This document shows positions 25,607 through 34,540 of a DNA stretch of 54,532 nucleotides, piece by piece. Under the pieces are notes generated by a model that saw only the letters and a list, made by a program, of their open reading frames with translations, was not told the DNA's origin and did not search any database. The first letter of the stretch is position 1, and the number at the start of each line of letters is the position of its first letter. A program made the translations under genes and the position numbers. The DNA is taken from assembly GCA_902781215.1 (NCBI GenBank), contig CACZIO010000015.1:1-54532 (forward strand). The letters are read 5' to 3'. The DNA is from an uncultured Lachnospiraceae bacterium. GTDB taxonomy: Bacteria; Bacillota; Clostridia; Lachnospirales; Lachnospiraceae.

Positions 25607-26467
25607 TCAGTAGTCTTTTTCCATGCCGCACATACTGCAGACCTTGACCCCCTTGAGGCCTCCCTTGAAGAAGCCGCCGCAGTACTGGCAGCGTCCCTGG
25701 CGGCGCCAGACGGGCCTGCGGCTGCGCAGGTACTCCGCGTCCTTGGCCTCCGCCTCCTTGCGGCGCAGGAACTCCGTGACCGCCGGAAGCTCCGGGCAGG
25801 CGGAGAAGGCCGCCTTGTCGATCTCCTGCAGGCTGGCGGGAAGGGCGATGTCGGACAGGGAGATACAGCTCTGGAAGGCGTTTTTGCGGATGACCAGCAG
25901 GCGTGTGGACAGACGGATGCGCTCGAGGTGCTCACAGCCGCTGAAGGCGCCCTCGCGGATCTCCGTCACGCTGTCGGGGAGTTCGACACTGACGACGCGC
26001 GCATTGTGGAAGGACTCCGCGCCGATATTGATGATCCCGTCGGGCACGCGGACATATTCGCTCTGGCCGATGTAGCGGACCAGGGTGGATCCGTCGATGA
26101 GGAAGTCCCCCTCCTGGCGGCCTGTCTGGCCCAGGCTGTTCAGAAGATTCTGGCCCGCGCCCGCCGCAAGGCCGTTCACAGCCGTGCCCATAGCCGGATC
26201 CTGCTGCGCCGCTTCCCGCACCGCCGTCCCATACAGCTGCACATGGAAGCGCCCGGTCCCGTCCGCCAGCGGAACCGCCGCCTGGCGAAGTCCGATCACA
26301 GCGTCCGCCTCGAGAAGGGCCGCGCTCTTTTTGATCTCCCGCAGTGCTCCCAGAAAGGCCTGGTCGGGATCCGACTGCGACAGGCTCGACCCGCAGACCG
26401 TTCCCACGACTTCATAGCCCGTGTGAAGGTCCAGCGTTGTCACCGTCATGTTCATCATATCTGCCAT
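25607..26467 (-). CDS. YbjQ-like / leucine-rich repeat / zinc-ribbon fusion protein
   Basis: 286 residues from ATG 26467, preceded by AAGGAG at a spacing of 9. The first 110 residues resemble the YbjQ/UPF0145 pentameric domain: TTLDLHTGYEVVGTVCGS, EIKKSAALLEADAVIGLR and FHVQLYGTAV. Residues about 150-235 are BspA-type (LRR_5) repeats: VRVPDGIINIGAESFHNA, SVELPDSVTEIREGAFSGC and NAFQSCISLSDIALPASL. The end has a zinc ribbon, CQYCGG and CSMCG (about 259-281). There is no signal peptide, so it is cytosolic, unlike most BspA proteins. The function of this combination is unknown. It diverges from the transglutaminase gene. Confidence 0.75.
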   Translation of the reverse strand: MADMMNMTVTTLDLHTGYEVVGTVCGSSLSQSDPDQAFLGALREIKKSAALLEADAVIGLRQAAVPLADGTGRFHVQLYGTAVREAAQQDPAMGTAVNGLAAGAGQNLLNSLGQTGRQEGDFLIDGSTLVRYIGQSEYVRVPDGIINIGAESFHNARVVSVELPDSVTEIREGAFSGCEHLERIRLSTRLLVIRKNAFQSCISLSDIALPASLQEIDKAAFSACPELPAVTEFLRRKEAEAKDAEYLRSRRPVWRRQGRCQYCGGFFKGGLKGVKVCSMCGMEKDY

Positions 26468-26691
26468 TGTTTTTTGCTCCTTATATGTACACCTTTTTAT
26501 GCCCTGCAAAGGGTTTGACGTCCCGTACTGTTGCCGTGTAAGATAGGAGGAAGGCTCTGCACAGGTTGCCCGGCACGCCGCCGCGCCCTGACGAATGCAG
26601 AAGGGCGGAAGGTTTTTCCGCGCACGCCATAAGACCCCCGCAGCAGTCTGACCGGCTGTGGTCATGCCGCTGCAATTTCTTAGTTTACCAC

Positions 26692-28203
26692 ATGGAGGGT
26701 TTTTTGAAAAAGCTTATCCGCCTGTTCATCGCAATATTCTGTATCTTTTTTGTCCTGCAGGCCATGCCGGGCAGCTTTCTGCCCTTCATGAGGACCCTTC
26801 TGGACAGGTCTGCGCAGGCCGTGAGCGACATGACTCTCCTGCTGGCCGGGAAGATCGACGAGATCAGCGGTGAGGAGCATGACACGCAGGATGGACCTCC
26901 GGGTGGACCCGGTGCAGAAAAGAAGGGGGACAGCGCAGACGGCGAAGACTTGGAAGACGACAGTCACAGGTCCGGGGACGGATCCGGCTCCGGGGATGCG
27001 GGCAGTCAGGCCGCAGAGAACGGGCCGGCAGACGATGACGCGGAGGAGGACAGCACTGACGCCGCGCCGGCAGATGACGGATCCGGGGACGGGGAGGACC
27101 GCAGCGCCGACCAGACGGCGGATCCCCCGGCAGAGGACAGCAGCCGGGCCGCCCTGACCGACGAGGACATCGAATATTTTTATTATACGAAGATCTCCCG
27201 CGAGGAGCGCCTGCTCTATGACGCCATGCTGGCCCTGGCGCAGAGTCCGGAGGCGGGACAGGGCGCGGAGGAATCCCGGCTGCTCAGCATCAATCCCTCT
27301 TCGGAAGAGTTCGCGCAGAGCTATACCCGGGCCTACAACGCACTGACAAGCGACCACCCCGAGCTCTTCTGGGTCGCCCAGGGAAGGGCCAGATACGAGT
27401 GCCGCTACTATCTGCTGCCCTCCCTCGGCGGCCAGTACAGGATCATGCTCTCGATGACTGCGGACGACAGCAGCGGTTCGGAATCCGGCGGTGACCAGAC
27501 GGCTCTGTTTGAATCCTTCCACGAGGAGGAAAAGGAGCTGGACGAAGCCGCGCGGGCCCTGCTCGATCAGGTGGACCTGTCCCTGTCGGACGCCGCCATC
27601 GCGCTGCAGCTTCATGACCTTTTGATCGACACCGCGTGGTATAATATTGAAGCGGGCGCGGACGATTACGCCCATACCGCCTACGGAGCCCTGGTCGAAG
27701 ACAGCGCAGGCAATCCGGGGGGTGCGCTCTGCGACGGATACGCCCTCGCCTACGAATACCTGCTGCAGCGGGCGGGCGTGACCAGCACCATGGTGTGCGG
27801 CTATGCCGGCTCCTCCGAAGAGGATACGGAAAAACATGCCTGGAACCTGGTGCAGCTGGACGGGGACTGGTATGAGGTCGACGCCACCTGGGACGACCTC
27901 GACTTCCTGCTCTCCCCGGATGAGGAGGGCTACGACCTCCTGGCGGAGGCCCTGTCAGACGAGGACTACATGCGGCGGATCCGTCACTATATGTTCAACC
28001 GCACGACAGACCAGATGCGGTCCTTCACCCCCGGCGACGAATACACCTACTCAAGCTACAACGGATGGGTCACCCTCCTGCAGCCCTCGGTCCACATCCG
28101 CTTCAGCGCGGATGAGAGCGAACAGACCCGGGACTATGTCACGCCGCTGGCCCCGGTCGCGGAGGGTACCTGGTACAGCTGGGAGACACTGGAAGGCATG
28201 TAG
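26692..28203 (+). CDS. Membrane-anchored transglutaminase-like protein
   Basis: 503 residues. An N-terminal helix (LIRLFIAIFCIFFVLQAM) anchors it. Residues about 60-160 are a very acidic Gly/Ser/Asp linker. The transglutaminase core near residues 345-400 has the triad: Cys in GALCDGYALAYEYL, His in EKHAWNLV and Asp in VDATWDD. Such domains act as peptidases or crosslinkers on the cell surface. The ATG at 26692 has no ribosome binding site; the fifth codon, TTG at 26704, follows GGAGG by 5 nt and is the likelier true start. The amidase lipoprotein gene follows on the same strand, suggesting a shared envelope role. Confidence 0.85.
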   Translation: MEGFLKKLIRLFIAIFCIFFVLQAMPGSFLPFMRTLLDRSAQAVSDMTLLLAGKIDEISGEEHDTQDGPPGGPGAEKKGDSADGEDLEDDSHRSGDGSGSGDAGSQAAENGPADDDAEEDSTDAAPADDGSGDGEDRSADQTADPPAEDSSRAALTDEDIEYFYYTKISREERLLYDAMLALAQSPEAGQGAEESRLLSINPSSEEFAQSYTRAYNALTSDHPELFWVAQGRARYECRYYLLPSLGGQYRIMLSMTADDSSGSESGGDQTALFESFHEEEKELDEAARALLDQVDLSLSDAAIALQLHDLLIDTAWYNIEAGADDYAHTAYGALVEDSAGNPGGALCDGYALAYEYLLQRAGVTSTMVCGYAGSSEEDTEKHAWNLVQLDGDWYEVDATWDDLDFLLSPDEEGYDLLAEALSDEDYMRRIRHYMFNRTTDQMRSFTPGDEYTYSSYNGWVTLLQPSVHIRFSADESEQTRDYVTPLAPVAEGTWYSWETLEGM

Positions 28204-28365
28204 GCCGGCCCTTCCGACATACTTCCGCCGGGGCGGCGGCACCTGCTGTGCCTTTCCACTACACTCCACCCGGCTGTAAAAACGTGGCACCAAACAGCAT
28301 CAATGGATATACCGGATGATTTGCATTCCATACGATCATATGTGAAGGAGGTCCTGATCATAGAG

Positions 28366-29898
28366 ATGAGAAATACAGATTTTTTCAAAAATCATTCCTG
28401 CAGGCCGCTGGCCTGGCGCCTGGCTGCTGTCGCGCTCAGCGCAGGGCTCCTGCTCGCCGGATGCGCGGGCGGTAAAAGCAGGGACCAGGCGCCGGACGGG
28501 GAGGACGAAGTCGTTACCGTGGCTGTCACTGTGAAGGACATGGCGGACGCGGCGGGTACTGCCGCTGCCGGGGCACAGACAGCTGACCCGGCATCCAGTG
28601 ACGACGTCGAAGTGATCGACCACACCGGCGCAGCGGGGACAGGCGCTTTTGCGACAACGATCATTCATGCAGATTCTGAGGAAAAAACCGACGCAGGGCA
28701 CACGACATCTGCCGCGGCGTCCACGCAGGCGTCCGCCTCACAGAACAACCCGGGCACAGACATTCAGGAGTCCGGCGCCGCGTCCACACAATCCTCCGCT
28801 GTGCAGAACTCACCCGACACGAAGGCACAGGAAGGCAGCACTTTTTCCGCAGAGGGAAAAGGTCTGGTCATTGTCCTGGATCCCGGTCACTCCGCACAGG
28901 TACCCGGGACCACGGAACCCATCGGCCCCGGCTCTTCCGAAATGAAGGAGGCGGATACAGTAGGGACCTATGGTCCCTCGAGTGCCACGCACGAGTATGA
29001 ACTGACCATGCGCGTCAGCCAGAAGCTCCGCACCGAGCTCGAAAAGCGCGGTTATATTGTGCGCCTCACCCACCTGGACACAGTCCGCCCCATCAGCTGT
29101 GTGGAGCGCGCCCAGGTCGCCAACGAGAACGAGGCGGACGCCTTCATCCGCATCCATGCCAACGGCGTGGAGGACACCTCCGCGTCCGGTGCCATGACGA
29201 TCTGCATCACGCAGGACAACCCCTTCCACCCCGAGCTCTACAAGGCCTCCTACCGCCTGTCGGAAACCCTGCTTGATGCCTACTGCGCAGGGACCGGCGC
29301 CCGCAGGGAAAAGGTCTGGGAGACCGACACCATGACCGGCAACAACTGGTCCGAGGTGCCCGCCACCCTGATCGAGCTGGGCTATATGACCAATCCCGAC
29401 GAAGACCTCCTGATGGCCATGGATTCCTATCAGAAAAAGATGGTGATCGCCATCGCAGACGGCCTGGACCAGTGGTTTGCACAGATGCCCGACGAAGAGA
29501 AGGCCATGCATCCGGTCCTGACCGGTGAAAAGAGCCCTGAGGAGGTCACCGGCGCTGACCAGGCCGGCCAGGCCTCTCCTGCCGCAGGAAGTCCTGCCGT
29601 GGACAGTCCCGCCGCCGGAACGCCCTCCACGACCGGCACCCCTGCTTCAAACGGTGTCCCTGCCGTCAATCATGAAAACGGTGGTGGCTCTGATTCTGCA
29701 CAGGATACCGGTTCCACACAGGACAGTCAGGACACAGTCCGGGACGAATCCGGCAGTGGACAGGACGACAGCGCCCCCGCCGGTGAAGGAACAGACGGAA
29801 CGGACGTCGATGTCGACGTAGAAACAACTCCTGCAGACGGATCCGGACAGCAGTCCGGGGACAACGAAGATGAGGAGATCATTATTATCGAAGAATAA
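28366..29898 (+). CDS. N-acetylmuramoyl-L-alanine amidase (Amidase_3), lipoprotein
   Basis: 510 residues. The signal peptide ends in LLLAGC (Cys33), a lipobox. A linker of about 120 residues rich in Ala, Thr, Ser and Gln follows. The Amidase_3 domain (about 165-385) shows VIVLDPGHSAQ with a zinc His, ATHEYELTMRVSQKL with the second-position Glu, FIRIHANGVED with the second His, and PATLIELGYMTNPDED with the catalytic Glu. It cleaves the bond between MurNAc and L-Ala in peptidoglycan. The C-terminal 130 residues are low-complexity and acidic, ending IIIIEE. The ATG at 28366 is 14 nt from AAGGAGG; a CTG closer to that site is in frame. Confidence 0.9.
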   Translation: MRNTDFFKNHSCRPLAWRLAAVALSAGLLLAGCAGGKSRDQAPDGEDEVVTVAVTVKDMADAAGTAAAGAQTADPASSDDVEVIDHTGAAGTGAFATTIIHADSEEKTDAGHTTSAAASTQASASQNNPGTDIQESGAASTQSSAVQNSPDTKAQEGSTFSAEGKGLVIVLDPGHSAQVPGTTEPIGPGSSEMKEADTVGTYGPSSATHEYELTMRVSQKLRTELEKRGYIVRLTHLDTVRPISCVERAQVANENEADAFIRIHANGVEDTSASGAMTICITQDNPFHPELYKASYRLSETLLDAYCAGTGARREKVWETDTMTGNNWSEVPATLIELGYMTNPDEDLLMAMDSYQKKMVIAIADGLDQWFAQMPDEEKAMHPVLTGEKSPEEVTGADQAGQASPAAGSPAVDSPAAGTPSTTGTPASNGVPAVNHENGGGSDSAQDTGSTQDSQDTVRDESGSGQDDSAPAGEGTDGTDVDVDVETTPADGSGQQSGDNEDEEIIIIEE

Positions 29899-29984
29899 GC
29901 CTCAGGGAGATCAATCAGCAATCATCATCAGCAAAAAATAATCGACAACATAATCATCATAGAAATCCGGCAAAATAATATTCA

Positions 29985-30037
29985 TCAAAAAAACGCATGC
30001 GGCCCTGCTCTCTGCACCTGTCGCATGCGTTTTTTGA
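29985..30037. terminator. Bidirectional terminator between the amidase and ABC1-kinase genes
   Basis: AAAAAACGCATGCG (29988-30001) pairs with CGCATGCGTTTTTT (30022-30035), giving A/T tracts on both sides, so it serves both converging genes. Confidence 0.9.
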
Positions 30038-30141
30038 TTCTTTTCTTTGATCCCCGAATCCTCTTTGCCTCCCGGTTTCACCCTGGTGCCCGATTCTTCT
30101 TTAATACCCGGATCCTATATTTTTTTTCTGTTCCGGCTTGT

Positions 30142-31731
30142 CTACTTGTTTCTGGTGAGCCAGTGCCGTATAAATATATACAGACAGATCGCAAAGGCCA
30201 GCATATAGCCCATGAAGCCGAGGGCAGGAATGCCCAGCATCTGGGGATGCATATCTGTCGTGCAGATGATGCTGGAGCCGATCAGAAGGGCCATGACCCA
30301 CAGGCCCATGACGATGTTGCGGACCGACCTGCGCACCAGGTCGGTCAGTTCCCGGGTGGAATCCAGCTTCATATTGACCTGGGCCTGGCCCTTGAGATAC
30401 TCCTCGAGGGCGCTCTTGACCAGGGGCGGGATCTCCACAGATTTATAGGCTGCGGTATAGAGCTTTCTGCCGCCCCGCCTCATCTCGTGCCCCAGGTCGA
30501 AATTTTCCATTGCCGTCTCCCGCATCCTGGCGGCGGCGATCTCCATCATGTTGATGTCCGGGCTGATCTCTGTGAGGACGCCCTGCATATGGTTCAGACC
30601 CCGTCCCAGCATGGTCATGCCGTGCGGGAGCCGGAGGCCGTTCTCCTTCATGATCTCCAGGATCTCCATGAAGAAATTGACGATATCGATGCTGCCCAGG
30701 GACATCTTGCCATAGCGGCTCATCAGGGTCCGGAGCTCGCGGTAGAGACGACCGTCGTCGACCTTGCCGGTCTGCTCGCACAGTTCAATGACCGTGCTCT
30801 CCAGGGTGGAGATATCGCTGATGGCAATGGCCTGGATGGCGCGCTCCATGAGCGCCTTGTCCCGGTTGGACAGCCGTCCCATCATGCCCATATCGATCCA
30901 GACGATCTTTCCGTCGTGCACCTTGACATTGCCCGGATGCGGATCCGCGTGGAAAAAGCCGTCCTCCATGACCTGCTTGATGTAGTTGTTGACCAGCTTG
31001 CGGCCGATCTCCTGCAGGTCATAGCCGCGCTCGAGCAGGTGATCCCTGTCATCGATGGCACAGCCGGGGACATACTCCATGACCAGAACCCGGCTGGTCG
31101 TGTACTCGTGGTAGAGGTGGGGCACACGCACATAGGCGATCCCCGCATTGTTGCGGGCAAACTCTTCGACATTGGCCGCCTCTTTGATGAAATCCATCTC
31201 CTCCTGCGCGACCGCCCACATCTCGTCCAGGATCATGCCCAGGTCAATGACGTTCTTGATCCCGCCGACCGAGGGCATGAGCCTGACCAGGCGGTGCAGC
31301 AGGCCTATGTCGCGCGCCATCATGTCGTAGATGCCCTTGCGCTGGACCTTGACGACCACATCCTCCCCTGTCAGCAGCCGGGCCCGGTGGACCTGGGCAA
31401 TGGACGCCGACCCCAGCGGTTCCTTCTCGAAAGAAGCAAAGACCTGGTGCCAGTCCTCCCGGTAGGAGCGGTTGATGACCTCCTCCACCTCCTCAAAGGG
31501 CATGGGCTTCACATCGGAGTTGAGCTTGATCAGCTCGTCACAATATGCCTTTGGCAGGATATCCGAGTGCAGGGACATGATCTGGCCCAGCTTGATATAG
31601 GTTGGACCCAGCTCCTCCAGGATTACACGAAGCTTTTCGGGCGTCACGCCCCTCGTGATATGGTTGCGGAACAATACCGCCCTGATCTCGCTCATCCGGG
31701 AGCGATTGTCCATCTTTGCCTTTTCTTCCAT
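30142..31731 (-). CDS. ABC1/AarF/UbiB-family atypical kinase
   Basis: 529 residues. Family hallmarks are present: the KxGQ motif in GPTYIKLGQIMSLHSDILP (about 44-62), the Ala-rich loop PLGSASIAQVHRA, the Lys in VVVKVQRKG, the catalytic loop FFHADPHPGNVKVHDGK and IDMGMMGRL (metal-binding Asp). Two membrane helices close the protein (VMGLWVMALLIGSS and LGFMGYMLAFAICLYIFI). UbiB proteins support ubiquinone synthesis in aerobes; in Clostridia without ubiquinone the role is unknown. The phasin-like gene lies upstream on the same strand, separated by a terminator. A second ATG seven codons in is possible. Confidence 0.93.
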   Translation of the reverse strand: MEEKAKMDNRSRMSEIRAVLFRNHITRGVTPEKLRVILEELGPTYIKLGQIMSLHSDILPKAYCDELIKLNSDVKPMPFEEVEEVINRSYREDWHQVFASFEKEPLGSASIAQVHRARLLTGEDVVVKVQRKGIYDMMARDIGLLHRLVRLMPSVGGIKNVIDLGMILDEMWAVAQEEMDFIKEAANVEEFARNNAGIAYVRVPHLYHEYTTSRVLVMEYVPGCAIDDRDHLLERGYDLQEIGRKLVNNYIKQVMEDGFFHADPHPGNVKVHDGKIVWIDMGMMGRLSNRDKALMERAIQAIAISDISTLESTVIELCEQTGKVDDGRLYRELRTLMSRYGKMSLGSIDIVNFFMEILEIMKENGLRLPHGMTMLGRGLNHMQGVLTEISPDINMMEIAAARMRETAMENFDLGHEMRRGGRKLYTAAYKSVEIPPLVKSALEEYLKGQAQVNMKLDSTRELTDLVRRSVRNIVMGLWVMALLIGSSIICTTDMHPQMLGIPALGFMGYMLAFAICLYIFIRHWLTRNK

Positions 31732-31889
31732 AGTAGTCTCTGCTTCTCCCCGCGGCCTTCCGTCAGTGATACTTTTAAATCAATTGTGCCATCGTCTTGC
31801 GCGGCCGCCCGCCTTCACAAATATGTATCCGCTCTCACATGCAGACGCGAAAAACATGTGCAAAAAAACCTGCGCAAAAAAACATATGC

Positions 31890-31942
31890 AAAAACAAGCA
31901 GCCCGCTGTGCTGCCGGCTCCAAAAGCCGTCACACAGCGGGC
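31890..31942 (-). terminator. Terminator between the phasin-like and ABC1-kinase genes
   Basis: A 10-bp stem, GCCCGCTGTG (31901-31910) with CACAGCGGGC (31933-31942), plus inner GGCT/AGCC pairs, is followed on the minus strand by TGCTTGTTTTT. Confidence 0.75.
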
Positions 31943-32009
31943 CGTAATTTTTCGTCAGGATGCGGCGCATCGATCCGCGATACGCCCCTGGTCATCTTTT
32001 GCGTTATTT

Positions 32010-32408
32010 TCACTCTTCGGGCTTCGCCTCAGCTTCTTCCTCCGCAGCTGCTTCATCGGAAGGCATATATCCTTCTTCCTTGATATCCTCTTCCATCTCA
32101 GCCGCCTGTTTCTCTTCCTCGGTCTCCTCAGCCGCCTTGATGATCGCCTTCAGAGTCTCGAGCTCCTCCTTGCCCATGTTCGCGATCCTCTCCTCCATGG
32201 TCTTCGCGTCCATCTTGCGGGCATCCAGGGTCTTTTTCACGTTGTGCTGCAGTTCCTTATTGAGCTCCTTGCCTTGCTCGACCGTGATCTCGCCCTTTTT
32301 GACCAACTCGTCGACGATCTGCTGGGACTTTTCCACAGTCACTGCCGCTGCACCGATACCTACAAGCAGGAATTTCTTGAGGCCGTCACCGATAAAATCC
32401 TTTGCCAT
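32010..32408 (-). CDS. Phasin-superfamily small helical protein
   Basis: 132 residues from ATG 32408, with GAGGAAGTTATT upstream. MAKDFIGDGLKKFLLVGIGAAAVTVEKSQQIVDELVKKGEITVEQGKEL is typical of the phasin/PhaF-like family, followed by a long amphipathic helix and a very acidic Glu/Ala tail (about 100-132). Phasins coat polyhydroxyalkanoate granules, but Clostridia homologues often sit beside ABC1 kinases without PHA genes. Here too the ABC1 kinase is the next gene downstream. The pairing suggests shared membrane or lipid work. No PHA synthase is in the window. Confidence 0.82.
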   Translation of the reverse strand: MAKDFIGDGLKKFLLVGIGAAAVTVEKSQQIVDELVKKGEITVEQGKELNKELQHNVKKTLDARKMDAKTMEERIANMGKEELETLKAIIKAAEETEEEKQAAEMEEDIKEEGYMPSDEAAAEEEAEAKPEE

Positions 32409-32791
32409 AATAACTTCCTCTCTTTCCGGAGCGGGCAGGTTTTTTGGGAAGGCATTCCCGCGCCGCTCCTGCACGGGAATTCTTCCGGATTGCTGTTTGT
32501 CCGGGCATGTGTTCAGGAAATCGCCCGCGCATTCTGTGCGTCGCTTGCAGGTCACCCATAAAGGGCGCCGGAAGGGTGACATTCCATGGCTGCCGGACCA
32601 TATATTCCGTCCCCCCGGCCTCACCGGTAATGGACGGGGCGGCGGGAAGCGTTTCCCGCTGTCACCATCAAGATTATCTGCAAAATGTTAAGACTGTGTG
32701 GTCAAAAAATATGCGCACGGGAAGGAATTCGAAACAAATTCTAAAAAACTGCACACGGGTCCTGCCGCGCATCACAGGACTTCACAGAGCC
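32409..32791. other. Intergenic region upstream of the phasin-like gene
   Basis: 383 bp with no supportable gene. It holds a small hairpin (GCGGGAAGC-gttt-CCCGC near 32643) and an AT-rich stretch near 32690-32745 that may contain the phasin promoter, although I could not find a well-spaced pair of boxes. Open frames here run antisense to the neighbours and have no ribosome binding sites. Confidence 0.5.
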
Positions 32792-33337
32792 TCACAGGTG
32801 CAGATGGATCCCCAGTGCCTGAAACAGGCGGGGGACAAAAATGATCAGGCCGGCGATGGCCGCCATGATCGAGGCGATCAGCACCGCACCCGCCGCGGTA
32901 TCCTTGGCCTTTTTGGCGAGGGGGTGGTAGTCCTGCGTCGCCAGATCCACCACCGCTTCCACAGCCGTGTTGACCAGCTCCAGTCCCATGATGAGCCCGA
33001 ACAGAACCAGGCAAATGCACCACTCGGTCACGGTGATTCTGAGCAGGATGCCGAAGATGACGACCAGGGCCGCCACAGTGCAGTGGATCCGCATATTGCG
33101 TTCCTTCAGCCCGGCGCCGATGCCTTCGAAGGCATGCCCGAAGCTTTCCGGGAGAGACTGGCGTCCGTCCTTTCTGCGGCGGCTTCCCGATCCGGCACTG
33201 CCGGTCCTGACGCGCCTTGAGCTCTGCGCGGAGACTGCGGAGCCGGTCCGGAGCCCTGTCCTCTTCGCGGAGACGGCGTCGCCGGTTCCTGCGCGCTTTG
33301 TCTTCTTCGCCGGGTCTTTGTATTCCGTATCTGCCAT
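32792..33337 (-). CDS. dgkA: Diacylglycerol kinase / undecaprenol kinase family, with basic N-terminal extension
   Basis: 181 residues. The DgkA domain occupies about 63-181: SFGHAFEGIGAGLKERNMRIH, three membrane helices, and the signature ELVNTAVEAVVDLATQDYHPLAKKAKDTAAGAVLI. In Gram-positives this enzyme phosphorylates undecaprenol to recycle the cell-wall lipid carrier. The first 60 residues are a Lys/Arg/Ser/Gly-rich extension not found in the usual 120-130 residue enzyme. The start at 33337 has AGGAAAAAAACC upstream. No start codon with a ribosome site is evident at the domain boundary, so the extension looks genuine. Confidence 0.92.
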   Translation of the reverse strand: MADTEYKDPAKKTKRAGTGDAVSAKRTGLRTGSAVSAQSSRRVRTGSAGSGSRRRKDGRQSLPESFGHAFEGIGAGLKERNMRIHCTVAALVVIFGILLRITVTEWCICLVLFGLIMGLELVNTAVEAVVDLATQDYHPLAKKAKDTAAGAVLIASIMAAIAGLIIFVPRLFQALGIHLHL

Positions 33338-33379
33338 GGTTTTTTTCCTATACTATTATTTCACAGAAGACGGCATCGT

Positions 33380-34390
33380 TCAATACCAGTAGGCATTCGA
33401 ACTGATCTGGGCCATCAGGACAGCTTCTTCGATCCTCTGGAGATCCTCCTCGGTCAGCTGGGGCCGTCCCTCCTCCTCCGCGATCATCCGCGTCACGGTG
33501 CGGCAGGCCTTCACATAATCGAGGGTCAGTTTTCTCAGGCGGGAGGAAATATGCCGCAGCAGCTTCATGATGATGACCGGATGGCTGCCGAACATCTCGT
33601 CCAGGCTCTCGTCGGTGATCCGGTTCAGGATGGTCCCGTTCTCCAGGGAGACCGCCGTGGCAGAGCGGGGAAGTTTCTCGATCAGACCCAGTTCTCCGAA
33701 AAACCGGTCTTCACTGAGCGTGGTCAGTTCTTTCTGCGTGTCCCTGCCATAATCCGTGTAAATACCGACGGTTCCCCAGGCAATGTAATAGATGCTGTCC
33801 CCGGGATCCCCCTGGCGGAAGATGATCTGGTTCTGATCAAAACGGACACCCTCGGCCTCCTCGCCCTTCTGAGCCTTGATCTGCTCGATGGTATCATAGG
33901 TCTCCATGGCTTCCAGCACCTTTCTGGATCCCAGATAATGGCTGTAGATGCTCATAAAACGTCCGATCTTCGCCAGCAGGCCCTCTTCTCTGTTGTCGGT
34001 CTCGCCGCGGGTCTCTTTGATCTGATGGATCGTCGCGCAGACCTCTCTGTAGTCATCGGTCAGTTCGCGGAGCCTCCGGCTCAGATTCGACATGATCAAG
34101 CGAACCTGGGCGGGATCCTCCCGAAAAAAAGCCTCCATTTCGTCGCTGCTGATCTCCCTGAGGACCGTGTGGTCATCGGCGGACACAGCTGTCGCGGACC
34201 GGGGCCAAGACTCCAGGACAGCCATCTCACCGAAGACTCTGCCGGCCTCCAGCGTGGTCAGCTTCTTTTCATCCGCCTCCCCGTAACCGAGGACGATGTC
34301 GACACTTCCCTGTCCGATCTCGTAGAGGCACTCACCCAGGTCTCCCTCCCGGAAAATCACTTCGCCCTTTTTATATTCCAGATTCTGCAT
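33380..34390 (-). CDS. Protein with two cyclic-nucleotide-binding domains, no DNA-binding domain
   Basis: 336 residues. CNB domain 1 (about 1-115) has the phosphate-binding cassette FGEMAVLESWPRSATAV; CNB domain 2 (about 183-300) has FGELGLIEKLPRSATAV. Both keep the Glu and Arg that hold the cyclic phosphate and ribose, so both should bind cAMP or cGMP. Between them lies a helical linker (about 118-180). No helix-turn-helix, kinase or channel segment is present, so the output is probably by protein contact. GAGGAGGAAAAAACG precedes the start. The nucleotide cyclase gene is two genes upstream on the same strand. Confidence 0.9.
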   Translation of the reverse strand: MQNLEYKKGEVIFREGDLGECLYEIGQGSVDIVLGYGEADEKKLTTLEAGRVFGEMAVLESWPRSATAVSADDHTVLREISSDEMEAFFREDPAQVRLIMSNLSRRLRELTDDYREVCATIHQIKETRGETDNREEGLLAKIGRFMSIYSHYLGSRKVLEAMETYDTIEQIKAQKGEEAEGVRFDQNQIIFRQGDPGDSIYYIAWGTVGIYTDYGRDTQKELTTLSEDRFFGELGLIEKLPRSATAVSLENGTILNRITDESLDEMFGSHPVIIMKLLRHISSRLRKLTLDYVKACRTVTRMIAEEEGRPQLTEEDLQRIEEAVLMAQISSNAYWY

Positions 34391-34540
34391 CGTTTTTTCC
34401 TCCTCTATACCGGCTCGACGTTATGATCAGGGCCGTTCTTTTCCCGGATCATCACGCACGCTCAGATGGTGCGGATCTTCCGGGACAGTCTGTTCTGTAA
34501 TACTTACTCTATTGTATAAAAAACACCCGTTCAGGTCAAT

